A program made the translations under genes and the position numbers. 32,383 nt of DNA from Betaproteobacteria bacterium (GTDB lineage Bacteria; Pseudomonadota; Gammaproteobacteria; Burkholderiales; Burkholderiaceae_A). The notes beneath the pieces were generated by a model, which did not search any database, was not told where the DNA came from, and worked only from the letters and a program-made list of their open reading frames with translations. The DNA lies in NCBI GenBank assembly GCA_016868305.1, contig VGHK01000023.1, forward strand, positions 1 through 32,383. Reading direction: 5' to 3'. Positions 7,236 through 16,174 of the stretch are shown here, one piece after another (position 1 is the stretch's first letter; each line of letters begins with the position of its first letter).

Positions 7236-8507
7236 TTAACTGCGCTTACTACCGGCAACTTTGGGGGATTCACCGTAGAGAAGCAGCGGCTTTGCGTCAT
7301 CAAAGATGGTGTTTTCTTCCACCACCACCTTTGACACGTTCTTCTGGCCGGGGAGTTCATACATAGTGTCGAGCAGGGCCTGCTCCAAAATGGAGCGCAG
7401 CCCCCGCGCTCCAGTGCGCCGCTTAATTGCTTTTTGCGCGATGGCTGCCAGGGCGGCTGGCCGGATCTCGAGCTCGACCCCTTCCATATGAAAGAGCTGC
7501 TGATACTGCTTTATAAGCGCATTCTTGGGACCGGTAAGAATCTCGATGAGTGCAGGCTCGTCGAGCTCATCAAGGGTGGCCACAACCGGAAGGCGACCGA
7601 CGAGCTCAGGAATCAGGCCAAACTTAATAAGGTCTTCGGGCTCGGCGTCACGAAAGAGTTCACTGAGCTTGCGGTCGCTCGGCGACCGCACCTCTGCACC
7701 AAAGCCAATAGAGGTCTTTTCAGTGCGGTCGCGAATTACCTTATCGAGCCCGTCGAAGGCACCACCGCAGATAAACAGAATATTGGTGGTGTCGATCTGC
7801 ACAAAGTCTTGGTTGGGGTGCTTGCGGCCACCCTGTGGAGGAACCGACGCCACCGTGCCCTCGATCAGCTTTAAGAGCGCCTGCTGCACTCCCTCGCCAG
7901 AGACATCACGGGTGATCGAGGGGTTGTCTGATTTGCGCGAGATCTTGTCGATCTCGTCGATATAGACAATGCCGTGCTGGGCGCGCTCAACCTCATAGTT
8001 GCAGTTCTGCAAGAGCTTTTGAATGATGTTCTCGACATCTTCGCCCACATAGCCGGCCTCGGTCAGCGTAGTGGCATCGGCAATGACAAAGGGCACATTC
8101 AGAAGGCGCGCCAGAGTCTGGGCCAAGAGCGTTTTGCCCGATCCGGTGGGGCCAATCAGCAGAATATTGCTTTTGGCAAGCTCGATGTCAGACGACTTAC
8201 CGTGGGACCGCAGCCGCTTGTAATGGTTGTACACCGCCACGGCCAGGTTGCGCTTGGCCCGGTCTTGGCCAACGACATACTGGTCGAGAATGCCTGAGAT
8301 TTCTTGCGGCGTGGGTAGCGCGTCTTTAGGGGGGTCGGCGTCCGCCCCGCCGGACTGCTCGTCGCGAATAATGTCGTTACAGAGGTCGATGCACTCATCG
8401 CAGATAAACACCGAGGGGCCCGCGATGAGCTTTTTTACCTCGTGCTGGCTCTTGCCGCAGAAAGAGCAGTAAAGAAGTTTTTCTCCCGCCCCCTTTTTTT
8501 CTGCCAT
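7236..8507 (-). CDS. clpX: ATP-dependent Clp protease ATP-binding subunit ClpX
   Basis: ClpX is the AAA+ hexamer that recognises, unfolds and threads substrates into ClpP. The 423-residue product is full length. The N-terminal zinc-binding domain uses C14, C17, C36 and C39. It is followed by the AAA+ module with Walker A GPTGSGKT (119-126), Walker [10 protein letters not shown], the GYVGEDVE pore loop and the [10 protein letters not shown] sensor region. The IGF loop that docks on ClpP is visible as [14 protein letters not shown] lies eight bases before the ATG. The gene is 117 bp downstream of clpP on the same strand, and a shared transcript is likely. Confidence 0.98.
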   Translation of the reverse strand: MAEKKGAGEKLLYCSFCGKSQHEVKKLIAGPSVFICDECIDLCNDIIRDEQSGGADADPPKDALPTPQEISGILDQYVVGQDRAKRNLAVAVYNHYKRLRSHGKSSDIELAKSNILLIGPTGSGKTLLAQTLARLLNVPFVIADATTLTEAGYVGEDVENIIQKLLQNCNYEVERAQHGIVYIDEIDKISRKSDNPSITRDVSGEGVQQALLKLIEGTVASVPPQGGRKHPNQDFVQIDTTNILFICGGAFDGLDKVIRDRTEKTSIGFGAEVRSPSDRKLSELFRDAEPEDLIKFGLIPELVGRLPVVATLDELDEPALIEILTGPKNALIKQYQQLFHMEGVELEIRPAALAAIAQKAIKRRTGARGLRSILEQALLDTMYELPGQKNVSKVVVEENTIFDDAKPLLLYGESPKVAGSKRS

Positions 8508-8624
8508 TGTCGTCTCCGAGCCTTGTTGATACCGCCTGGTTACCGCCCCTATGACTGCTGCTTATTCTTGATGAACCGCTCTTGCCTACCGCCTGACTGA
8601 AACGACTTCGCTCGATAGGCCCCG

Positions 8625-9257
8625 CTATTCTCGCTGAGAAATTACCCGATCAATTAGCCCATACTTTAGCGCATCTTCGGCGGTCATGAAGTTGTCCCGA
8701 TCGGTGTCCCGGGCGATGGTCTCAAGGCTCTGCCCCGTGCGCTCCGACAGAATCTGGTTGAGCTTATCGCGCAGGGCCAGAATCTCGCGGGCATGAATCT
8801 CAATATCGGAGGCCTGGCCCTGCACTCCGCCAAGGGGCTGGTGAATCATCACCCGGCTATTGGGCAGAGCAAACCGCTTGCCCTTCTCTCCGGCTGCCAG
8901 CAAAAAAGCGCCCATGCTCGCGGCCATGCCGATGCAGAGCGTGCTCACTGCGGGCTTGACAAACTGCATTGTGTCAAAGATCGCCAGGCCGGCAGAGACC
9001 GAGCCGCCGGGCGAATTGATATAAAGAGAAATATCCTTGTCGGGGTTTTCGGACTCAAGAAACAAGAGTTGCGCCACCACCAGGTTGGCAGACATATCGT
9101 TAATGGGACCCACCAGGAACACCACCCGTTCTTTGAGCAGCCGAGAGTAGATGTCGTAGGCACGTTCGCCGCGCCCCGACTGCTCGATTACCATGGGCAC
9201 CATACCCAGTGCCTGTGGGTTTTGCGACTCTCGAATCATTGCGACTGTCTCAGGCAT
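8625..9257 (-). CDS. clpP: ATP-dependent Clp protease proteolytic subunit ClpP
   Basis: ClpP forms the two-ring tetradecameric serine protease chamber served by ClpX. The product is 210 residues, the normal size. The catalytic triad is Ser114 ([11 protein letters not shown]), His139 ([10 protein letters not shown]) and Asp188 (RDTDRDNFM). The YINSPGGSV oxyanion segment is intact. The first 15-20 residues probably form the propeptide and axial loop, with [12 protein letters not shown] as the usual mature start. An AGGAG Shine-Dalgarno sequence lies nine bases before the ATG. It sits 61 bp downstream of tig. Confidence 0.98.
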   Translation of the reverse strand: MPETVAMIRESQNPQALGMVPMVIEQSGRGERAYDIYSRLLKERVVFLVGPINDMSANLVVAQLLFLESENPDKDISLYINSPGGSVSAGLAIFDTMQFVKPAVSTLCIGMAASMGAFLLAAGEKGKRFALPNSRVMIHQPLGGVQGQASDIEIHAREILALRDKLNQILSERTGQSLETIARDTDRDNFMTAEDALKYGLIDRVISQRE

Positions 9258-9294
9258 GGGTTAAGGCTCCTGCAAAAAGGGTTAGAACAAAAAA

Positions 9295-9302
9295 AGATGG
9301 GG
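9295..9302 (-). promoter_or_regulatory. Candidate sigma-32 -10 element upstream of clpP
   Basis: CCCCATCT on the minus strand, 38 bp before the clpP ATG, matches the sigma-32 -10 consensus in full and is identical to the one before lon. No good CTTGAAA-like -35 is seen 11-16 bp upstream; the bases there read CTAGGCG. The call is therefore only tentative. Confidence 0.35.
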
Positions 9303-9318
9303 CAGCAGCACCGCGCGC

Positions 9319-10632
9319 CTAGCCCGCCTCTTTCATAAGTGACTCGACATCCAGTGTCTTCTGCGATACCTGGGCCGCCTGCAGCACCCAGGACACCACA
9401 TTGTCTTCTAGAACAACCGCCTCTGCCTCCGACCGGCGCTCTTGGTTTGACATAGCCCAGCGCACAAACTCCTCGGCGTTTTCGTAAGACTGGCCCATCT
9501 CTTGGAGCATGGCCTTTACGGCATCCTCGTTGGGCTGCAGGTTCTGTGCCTTCACAATCTCCCCGACCAGAATCCCGAGCCGCACTCGCTTGGTGGCCTG
9601 CTCTTTAAAGAGCTCCGGCGGAAAGGGCGCGTCTTTTACGTTCATGCCGCGGCCAGCCATATCCTGGCGCGTTTGCTCAGCCATACGCTCGGCCTCCGCA
9701 TTCACCAAGGCAGAAGGCACATCAAAACTAGCCTGCGCCAGTAGGGCATCCATTACGGCCCGTTTTCCTTTGTTCTTTGCCCGTGCCGAGACCTCGCGGC
9801 GCAGGTTTTTTTCCACATCGGCCCTGAGTTGGGCGAGGCCGCCTTCTTTGATGCCAAAGGCTGCCGCAAAGCTGTCGTCGAGCGCGGGGAAATGGGGTTC
9901 GCGCACCTCGTGCACGGTTACTGAGAACTCGGCCAGCTTTCCGGCCAGATTGGTGGCATGGTAGTTCTCGGGAAACTGCACGGAAAACACCTTAACGTCT
10001 CCGGCGGTCATGCCGACCACGGCTGCCTCAAAGTCGGGCAGCATCCCGCCCACTCCGGCGACAAACTCAAAGCCCTCGGCCCTGCCACCCTCAAAGGGCT
10101 CGCCATCGACCTTGCCCAGAAAGTCAATTTTCAGCTGGTCGTCTTTCTGCACCGGACGCGAGACAACCGTGTAGGTGACCCGCTGACGGCGCAGGGTGTC
10201 AAGGGTGCGGTCGAGGTCAGCCTCAGTAACCTCACACTGCACGGTTTCTATCGACAAGGCCTCGCGGTTGGGCATGGGCACCTCGGGATAGACCTCAATC
10301 GTGGCCTCAAACCGCATCGACTCGGGCTGGGCTGCATCGGGCTCCAGAGTCTTGATCTGCGGCGGGCCTGCCGGCCGCATCTGCTGGGCTACGACTGCCT
10401 CACTATAGGCCTTGCTTAGGGCATCCCCTACCGCCTCAGACCGCGCCTGGGCGCCGTAGGACTGCTCAACGACCTTGAGCGGGGCCTTGCCAGGACGAAA
10501 TCCAGGCACCTTAAGCTTGCGGCCCATCTGCTGTAGCTGCTTGGTGGTGGCCGCATCGATCTCGGCCTTGGAGACCACAAGGGTGAGTCGGCGCTCGAGA
10601 CTCGAAGGGGTGGGCGTGGAGGTACTCGTCAT
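9319..10632 (-). CDS. tig: Trigger factor (ribosome-associated chaperone, peptidyl-prolyl isomerase)
   Basis: Trigger factor docks at the ribosome exit tunnel and shields nascent chains. The 437-residue product shows the ribosome-binding signature GFRPGK (44-49) in the N-terminal domain. A FKBP-like domain is centred on DDQLKIDFLGKVDGEPFEGG (about 165-245), followed by the helical C-terminal chaperone arms. An upstream in-frame extension to 10692 would run into the tRNA-Leu gene, so the ATG at 10632 is chosen. The first 10 residues are Ser/Thr/Pro-rich and precede the conserved LERRLTLVV block. A four-codon frame (ATG to TGA, 10640-10629) overlaps this start as ATGA. It lies 30 bp downstream of tRNA-Leu and heads the clpP-clpX-lon series. 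Confidence 0.97.
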   Translation of the reverse strand: MTSTSTPTPSSLERRLTLVVSKAEIDAATTKQLQQMGRKLKVPGFRPGKAPLKVVEQSYGAQARSEAVGDALSKAYSEAVVAQQMRPAGPPQIKTLEPDAAQPESMRFEATIEVYPEVPMPNREALSIETVQCEVTEADLDRTLDTLRRQRVTYTVVSRPVQKDDQLKIDFLGKVDGEPFEGGRAEGFEFVAGVGGMLPDFEAAVVGMTAGDVKVFSVQFPENYHATNLAGKLAEFSVTVHEVREPHFPALDDSFAAAFGIKEGGLAQLRADVEKNLRREVSARAKNKGKRAVMDALLAQASFDVPSALVNAEAERMAEQTRQDMAGRGMNVKDAPFPPELFKEQATKRVRLGILVGEIVKAQNLQPNEDAVKAMLQEMGQSYENAEEFVRWAMSNQERRSEAEAVVLEDNVVSWVLQAAQVSQKTLDVESLMKEAG

Positions 10633-10662
10633 AGGGTCATCTTTACAAGGGTCAGAAACAAA

Positions 10663-10747
10663 TGGTGCGAAGGGGGGGACTCGAACCCCCACACCTTGCG
10701 GCGTCAGGACCTAAACCTGGTGCGTCTACCGATTTCGCCACCTTCGC
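10663..10747 (-). tRNA. tRNA-Leu (anticodon TAG)
   Basis: This is an 85-nt class II tRNA with encoded CCA. The acceptor stem GCGAAGG pairs with CCTTCGC, with discriminator A. The D-arm contains GGTAGACGC, the anticodon loop TTTAGGT has TAG at 10713-10711, and a short variable arm with GCCGCAAGGTGT precedes the GGTTCGAGTCC T-arm. It lies 30 bp before tig on the same strand and is divergent from hpnC. Confidence 0.97.
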
Positions 10748-10827
10748 ACGGTGCGATTTATTACAGTTCAACCTTCCATTGTACTGAATGGACCGATGGG
10801 CCCACCAAGCCGTCTAGAATGCGGGGT

Positions 10828-11937
10828 ATGACCAGTCGCGGCCTCGGCCAGGCCTTTCATGGCGCCCATCATTACGAAAATTTTCCTGTCGCCTCCTGGC
10901 TTATTCCCGGTGCTATTCGGCCCTCTGTGGTTCAGCTCTATCGGTTCGCCCGCACTGGCGACGACTTAGCCGATGAAGGCAGTCTGAGCATATCCGCCCG
11001 CAAGGCGGGCCTGGCTGCGTTACGGGCAGGCCTTTGGGACCAGCCGATAGCAGAGCCTGGCCAGCACGAGGAGCTCGGCCGGGCAGGCATTAGCCTGCCT
11101 GCCCTTTACCTACTGGGGAAAAAGACCGGTCAGGTCGTCAGCCATCACCCCTCCGGAAGACCATGGGCCGATCAGCTCCTGCAGGCCTTCGAATACGACG
11201 CTGCGTTTCTGCCCTTTGCCGACTGGCAGTCGGTACTGCAGTACTGCCGAAAATCGGCGGCACCGGTGGGCAGGCTGATGCTCGGGCTTTTTGGCCTGTG
11301 GTCAGAGGCTAACGAGGCCAGCCCAGCCGACAGCCTCAGCGCAGCGCCCGAGGCAGTCCTCGAAGAGGCGCGTGTCTTTGGCAAGGAGGCGATCTTTGCA
11401 GAAAGCGATGCCATCTGTATTGGGCTGCAGCTCGTAAATTTTGCCCAGGACCTGCACCAAGACCTGGCACGGCATCGGCCTACCCTGCCGCAGACAGACT
11501 GGCCGCAGGCCTGGTCATGGCAGCCCATCGGCCCCGCCCCACAAAGCCCACAGACAATACAGGCAACTCAGTCCTTAGAAACACCGCAGGCACTGCAGAC
11601 ACCGCAAATAGAATCCCAGCTCCGACGCGGCCTGTTGCGGGGCGATACGCCTGCCGAAGAGAAAATACGCATCACCCGGGCCATTGCCGTGCGTGGCCTG
11701 CACCAGCTCGCGCGGGGCCGCGACCTGCCCAAACGGATCGAGGCAACGCGCATCCCGCATGCCCGAAGGCTGGCATTCGAGGTGGCCCTTACCCTGGATG
11801 GGGGCACCGCCATTGGCGAGCGGCTGATGCAAAAGCCCCTTTTGGGCTGGAAGGCCTCGACCCGGCTGTCCCGGCTCTGGCTAGCGACAGTGCTGATTAA
11901 CCGCCTGCCGCGGATGTTCTTCAAGACCCCGTTTTAA
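10828..11937 (+). CDS. hpnC: Hydroxysqualene synthase HpnC (squalene synthase family)
   Basis: HpnC is expected to convert presqualene diphosphate to hydroxysqualene in the HpnD-HpnC-HpnE route. It is a trans-isoprenyl diphosphate synthase-fold protein. The N-terminal HYENFPVASWL block, the aspartate-rich motif DDLADE (45-50) and the second motif LVNFAQDLHQD (202-212) are the family hallmarks. The start at 10828 is chosen because conservation begins at once; an in-frame ATG at 10819 is an alternative, and anything earlier overlaps tRNA-Leu. At 369 residues it is longer than the usual 270-300. Two low-complexity insertions explain this, one at about 160-185 and a Pro/Gln/Thr-rich one at about 234-262. 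hpnD follows after 16 bp. Confidence 0.9.
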   Translation: MTSRGLGQAFHGAHHYENFPVASWLIPGAIRPSVVQLYRFARTGDDLADEGSLSISARKAGLAALRAGLWDQPIAEPGQHEELGRAGISLPALYLLGKKTGQVVSHHPSGRPWADQLLQAFEYDAAFLPFADWQSVLQYCRKSAAPVGRLMLGLFGLWSEANEASPADSLSAAPEAVLEEARVFGKEAIFAESDAICIGLQLVNFAQDLHQDLARHRPTLPQTDWPQAWSWQPIGPAPQSPQTIQATQSLETPQALQTPQIESQLRRGLLRGDTPAEEKIRITRAIAVRGLHQLARGRDLPKRIEATRIPHARRLAFEVALTLDGGTAIGERLMQKPLLGWKASTRLSRLWLATVLINRLPRMFFKTPF

Positions 11938-11953
11938 GGCATAAGGCTGGAGC

Positions 11954-12796
11954 ATGACCCCACAGGACTACTGCGCGAAAAAAGCGGCCGAGGCGGGGTC
12001 GAGCTTCACCGCCGCCTTTCGGCTTCTGCCCACGGACCGAAGGCAGGCCATGGAGGCCCTGTATGCCTTCTGCCGTGAGGTGGACGATATCGTTGACGAA
12101 TGCAGCGACCCGGCCTTAGCCGAGGTGAAGCTGCACTGGTGGCGACAAGAGCTCGACCAGATTGCCGCCGGCAAGAGCCAGCATCCGCTGGGGCAGGCGC
12201 TGCATCCCTCAATTGGCCGCTACGGGCTCAACATGGCTGATCTGCATGCGGTGGTTGATGGCATGGAAATGGACCTGACTACGGGCGCCTACGCTGACTT
12301 TGCGGGTCTCGATGTTTATTGTGACCGAGTGGCCGGCGCCGTGGGAAGACTCTCGGCACGGATCTTCGGAACCATATCGGACCAGACACTGGCCTATGCC
12401 ACCGAACTGGGGCTTGCCCTGCAGTACACCAACATCCTGCGCGACGTGGGCGACGATGCCCGCAAGGGCCGGGTCTATCTGCCCGAGGCACTGCTTGCTG
12501 CACACGGTAGCTCCGGCGAGTCGGTGCTTAGCCTCCAGGCCTCGGCCGCACTTACCCAGGCTCTCGTCGATATGGCCCAGAGGGCGCATGCGCGGTACGA
12601 CAAGGCGCTCGACCTCCTGCCCCGGTCTGAGCGAGTGGCCCAGCGCCCCGGGCTGGTGATGGCTGCGGTCTATCGCGACCTGCTGCGAACGCTGGAGGTA
12701 TCCGACTTTGCCGTGCTCCACCAGAGAATATCGCTCACCCCTGCGCGCAAGCTCTGGGTGGCCTGGTGGGCTGCCGCCGGCCGCATGCCGCGCTAG
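11954..12796 (+). CDS. hpnD: Presqualene diphosphate synthase HpnD
   Basis: HpnD condenses two farnesyl diphosphates into presqualene diphosphate, the first step of the bacterial three-enzyme squalene route. The 280-residue product is of normal length. It shows SSFTAAFRLLP and ALYAFCREVDDIVDE with the first Asp-rich motif at 44-49, then the second motif NILRDVGDD (160-168) and GRVYLP. The ATG at 11954 has an AAGG sequence seven bases upstream. The gene sits between hpnC and hpnE and is surely co-transcribed with them. Unlike its neighbours it carries no extra insertion. Confidence 0.95.
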   Translation: MTPQDYCAKKAAEAGSSFTAAFRLLPTDRRQAMEALYAFCREVDDIVDECSDPALAEVKLHWWRQELDQIAAGKSQHPLGQALHPSIGRYGLNMADLHAVVDGMEMDLTTGAYADFAGLDVYCDRVAGAVGRLSARIFGTISDQTLAYATELGLALQYTNILRDVGDDARKGRVYLPEALLAAHGSSGESVLSLQASAALTQALVDMAQRAHARYDKALDLLPRSERVAQRPGLVMAAVYRDLLRTLEVSDFAVLHQRISLTPARKLWVAWWAAAGRMPR

Positions 12797-12867
12797 CACC
12801 GCCTGCGGCTAAAGCCCCCCAACGCCTTCCACCCGACCATCCCCTTCAGAGGACGCCGCAGCCATCC

Positions 12868-14685
12868 ATGTCGCTCCCTCCTTTTTCAGCGTCGCTGCCA
12901 GACGGCTCCCCATCCCAGCTGCCGTTTCGGGTGGCTGTCGTTGGCGCAGGCTGGTCAGGGCTGGCCTGCGCGGAGGCGCTCAGCGCATCCGCCCAGGCGG
13001 GCGGTGCGATTCGCGGTGGGCGCATGGCAATTACCCTGATCGAGGCAGCGCCGCAGGCGGGCGGGCGGGCCCGAGGGCTGTCTTGGCTTCCAGAAGGATG
13101 GGCTGACACAGAGGCCCTGCCTATCGATAACGGGCAGCATCTGTTGATCGGCGCCTACACGGCCACGCGTGACTTACTCAGGCGCACCGGGGTAGCAGAC
13201 GAGGCCTGGCAGCAGTACCCGCTGCACTGGGTCGTGCCAGGCGCTGCCCATGCCTCTGGCACAGACATTCACCCTGACCTTAGACCTGGCCTGAACCCTG
13301 GGCTTGCAAACCAGCACAGGCATCAGCCCCTTCGCCAAGAGGCCCACGCTCGGCTTCTGGTCGTGCCCTCCGATGGCGGCGTGAAGCGGCTTCTCAAAAG
13401 CGCCCTGCCCCAGACGCTGCCTGCCGGCTACGCAGGATGGCCGCTTGCATGGCAGTTGAGCCTGGCCAAGACTCTGGCCCGCGGCTGGCAGACCGACTGG
13501 TCTGCCCAGGGCACCGCCGAGGCATGGTGGAAGCAGCAGTCTGTACCCCCGGAACTGCTGCGCTATTTTTGGAAGCCCATGGTTGAAGGCGCCCTCAACA
13601 CGCCTTTTGCCGAGGCGAGCGCGCGGGTGGCCCTGCAGGTGATTAAAGACAGCCTGCTGGGCCCTGCCCATGCCAGCGACACGCTGCACCCCGTCCAAAG
13701 CCTCACCGCGCAGGCAGTTGGCCCGATTACCCAGGCGTTACAACAAAGGGGGGTGCAGTTGGTTTTTGGCTGTCGGGTTGTCGGGATAACTGCCAGGCAT
13801 CACAAGGCTGCTGATTCCGTAACGGCTGTAACCGAGGCCGGCCCTGCCACCGGTGCAGATCCTGCACATTCCGCCCACCCCGCGAAGCCCAACGACGCCC
13901 TCGGCTGGTTCTTGCAGTTTCATCCCACCAGCCAGACCAAGGCGGCCGAGAGCGGGCTTACCGAGGCGCTGTTTGACGCAGTGGTGCTGGCGCTGCCGGC
14001 CCGGGGCTGCCGAACCATCGCCTTCGATCTCCCTGACTCTCTCGGCCGAACGCGCTCTGGTGAGTATGGCGCCGCACGGGACGGGTTGAGCGCTTTCGCG
14101 CAAGAAAGACACCGCTGGGATACCGTGCATGGCCTAGGAGTGACCACCCTGTATGCCGCCCTTCGGCCAGACCAGGCAGCGCGCGCAGGCCTGTCGCCCG
14201 AGGTGCTGCGGCCTGTTTCCGTTACAGCCAGCCGGCCCCACCCGGAAAGCGGCTCGACCGTTGACTCTACAGACAGTGTCGCGCAAGGTGATACGGGTAG
14301 CGGTGTCGCAATGGTTCTAGCCCGGCCTGAGGGCCCCCAGGGCCAGGTGATCGCCGCCGTGGCGAGTGCCACCGCGCGCGAGAACGAAGCAGAGACCCAC
14401 CAGCTGCTTCAGGCAGCAGTCAGCGAGGTTCTCGCGCCCCGACTGGGCGACGACACATTTGCCAAGATTCCTTTACGCACCACCCACGACTACCAGGCCA
14501 CCTGGGCCTGCACCGCCGACCACGTCGACAGCGGCGCAGCCTGGGGGCCGAGCGCACTGGGCCCAGCGGGGCTCTATCGGGCGGGCGACGACCTCACGCC
14601 AGGCTATCCTGCCTGCATTGAGTCTGCGGTGCGTGGCGGCGTGCAGACCGCCCAGGCTGTTATCGCGCAGGCCATGCGCAAATAA
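12868..14685 (+). CDS. hpnE: Hydroxysqualene dehydroxylase HpnE (FAD-dependent), enlarged
   Basis: HpnE reductively removes the hydroxyl of hydroxysqualene to give squalene. The flavin-binding Rossmann motif VVGAGWSGLACAE starts at about residue 24. It is followed by the GGRARG block (65-70), DNGQHLLIGAY (88-97), FWKPMVEGALNTP (234-246) and the C-terminal AGDDLTPGYPACIESAVRGG, all as expected. The protein has 605 residues against about 420-450 in relatives. Extra low-complexity stretches lie at about 125-165, 308-365 and 432-480. The frame is open earlier, to 12766, but that part overlaps hpnD and has no family similarity. The ATG at 12868 is the best start, with a GAGGA 14 bases upstream (rather far). 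There is a 71-bp gap after hpnD. Confidence 0.9.
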   Translation: MSLPPFSASLPDGSPSQLPFRVAVVGAGWSGLACAEALSASAQAGGAIRGGRMAITLIEAAPQAGGRARGLSWLPEGWADTEALPIDNGQHLLIGAYTATRDLLRRTGVADEAWQQYPLHWVVPGAAHASGTDIHPDLRPGLNPGLANQHRHQPLRQEAHARLLVVPSDGGVKRLLKSALPQTLPAGYAGWPLAWQLSLAKTLARGWQTDWSAQGTAEAWWKQQSVPPELLRYFWKPMVEGALNTPFAEASARVALQVIKDSLLGPAHASDTLHPVQSLTAQAVGPITQALQQRGVQLVFGCRVVGITARHHKAADSVTAVTEAGPATGADPAHSAHPAKPNDALGWFLQFHPTSQTKAAESGLTEALFDAVVLALPARGCRTIAFDLPDSLGRTRSGEYGAARDGLSAFAQERHRWDTVHGLGVTTLYAALRPDQAARAGLSPEVLRPVSVTASRPHPESGSTVDSTDSVAQGDTGSGVAMVLARPEGPQGQVIAAVASATARENEAETHQLLQAAVSEVLAPRLGDDTFAKIPLRTTHDYQATWACTADHVDSGAAWGPSALGPAGLYRAGDDLTPGYPACIESAVRGGVQTAQAVIAQAMRK

Positions 14686-14764
14686 ATGCCCCGGGCGCGT
14701 CCTCGCCGATGCTATCGAGCACGAGCACAATAACCAAAGGGCCCCGCATGCCGAGCAAGCGGCT

Positions 14765-16174
14765 CTAAAAAAGCCGTTCCAGGGCCTCTGACAGACGCGC
14801 CACCGGCCAGACCTCCAGGCCCTCTATCTGCCGTTTCGGTGCATTGGCCGCCGGCACCAGGGCATGCGAAAAGCCCAGGCGGGCCGCCTCTTTCAGGCGC
14901 TCCAAGCCACGCGGGGCGGGCCGCACCTCGCCGGCCAGGCCGAGTTCCCCAAAGACCACCAGACCACGTGGCAGAGGCCGGTTACGCAGCGAAGAGACCA
15001 CGGCCGCGAGAATGGCAAGATCGGCCGCCGTCTCTTGAATACGCACCCCCCCCACGGCATTAAGAAAGACATCCTGGTCATAGCAGGCGATGCCCGCATG
15101 GCGGTGCAAAACAGCCAAGAGCATGGCAAGTCGTTGCGGGTCGAGACCCACGCTAAGCCTTCGCGGATTGGGCACATGGCTGGTGTCGACGAGGGCCTGA
15201 ACCTCAACCAGCAGAGGGCGACTTCCTTCTTGGGTGACCAGCACACAGGCCCCTGGCACGAGAGACTGGGCAGCCTTGTCGCCATGCGACTGGCCCAGCT
15301 GGCCTTCGGACAGAAACAATGCTGAGGGATTGGTCACCGCCTTAAGCCCGGCCTCGGTCATCGCGAAGACCCCGAGTTCATTGGCCGTACCAAAGCGGTT
15401 CTTGACCGCCCGCACCACCCGAAACGAGGCCTGGGCATCACCTTCAAAATACAAGACCGCATCGACCATGTGCTCCAGCACGCGAGGGCCCGCCAGGGTG
15501 CCTTCTTTGGTGACATGGCCAACAAAGATCACGGCATTGCCGCTGTCCTTGGCCCACCGGGTGAGACGCGCCGCCACGTCACGCACCTGCGAGACCGAGC
15601 CCGGCGCCGCCCCGAGTTGTTCGGTAAAGAGCGTCTGAATCGAATCGATCACCACCAGCGGTGGCTTGAGTCGCTCGAGCTCTGGCAAGATCAGTTCTAG
15701 CTGCGTCTCGGCGAGAATCTTGACGCGGTCTAGGCTTTGGGTGGGAAGCCCCAGACGTCGGGCCCGCAGCGCCACCTGGGCGGCAGACTCTTCACCCGTC
15801 ACATACAGCAGGCTCTGCTCTTGCGATAAGGCCGCGGCCATACGGGCGAGGGCCTGCAAGAGGAGCGTGGACTTTCCAATTCCTGGGTCACCGCCAAGCA
15901 GCACCACCGCACCGGGCACCAGCCCGCCCCCGAGCACACGATCAAATTCGTCCATGCCCGTCGACCAGCGGGCCAGGCTTTCCGCCGCGACTTCGGAGAG
16001 CGGCTGCAGACTGCTCGAAGGCGCCAGACTGCGCGCTGCCGCCTTAGCCGATGTCTCCTGCAACCGCCCGCCTTCAAGCGTGTTCCAGGCCCCGCAGCCG
16101 TCGCACTGCCCCTGCCAGCGTGCATGGCCCTGCCCACAGGCATTGCATACAAAGCCCAGCTTCTGCTTGGCCAT
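14765..16174 (-). CDS. radA: DNA repair protein RadA/Sms
   Basis: RadA is a RecA-like hexameric helicase that helps branch migration and processing of recombination intermediates. The 469-residue product is full length. It has a four-cysteine zinc finger (C10, C13, C24, C27), a RecA-type ATPase with Walker A GGDPGIGKS (94-102), the RadA-specific KNRFG motif (257-261) and a C-terminal Lon-protease-like domain without the catalytic serine. Its ATG overlaps the alr TGA by one base, which points to translational coupling. It is the last gene of the ispDF-tsaB/rimI-orf-alr-radA operon and is convergent with hpnE, 79 bp away. Confidence 0.97.
   Translation of the reverse strand: MAKQKLGFVCNACGQGHARWQGQCDGCGAWNTLEGGRLQETSAKAAARSLAPSSSLQPLSEVAAESLARWSTGMDEFDRVLGGGLVPGAVVLLGGDPGIGKSTLLLQALARMAAALSQEQSLLYVTGEESAAQVALRARRLGLPTQSLDRVKILAETQLELILPELERLKPPLVVIDSIQTLFTEQLGAAPGSVSQVRDVAARLTRWAKDSGNAVIFVGHVTKEGTLAGPRVLEHMVDAVLYFEGDAQASFRVVRAVKNRFGTANELGVFAMTEAGLKAVTNPSALFLSEGQLGQSHGDKAAQSLVPGACVLVTQEGSRPLLVEVQALVDTSHVPNPRRLSVGLDPQRLAMLLAVLHRHAGIACYDQDVFLNAVGGVRIQETAADLAILAAVVSSLRNRPLPRGLVVFGELGLAGEVRPAPRGLERLKEAARLGFSHALVPAANAPKRQIEGLEVWPVARLSEALERLF

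Noticed and set aside
10696-10827. Upstream in-frame extension of hpnC
   Set aside because: It overlaps the tRNA-Leu gene and the intergenic promoter region; HpnC conservation begins at the later ATG.
10750-10827. Sigma-70 promoters for tRNA-Leu and hpnC
   Set aside because: Several -10-like hexamers (such as TACAAT on the minus strand) exist, but none has a convincing -35 at 16-18 bp.
11172-11924. Minus-strand open frames over hpnC
   Set aside because: They are antisense shadows typical of GC-rich DNA, with no recognisable motifs.
14740-14785. Hairpin CGGCT...AGCCG around the radA stop as a terminator
   Set aside because: The stem is only five pairs, it includes coding sequence, and the T-run lies in the loop, not after the stem.
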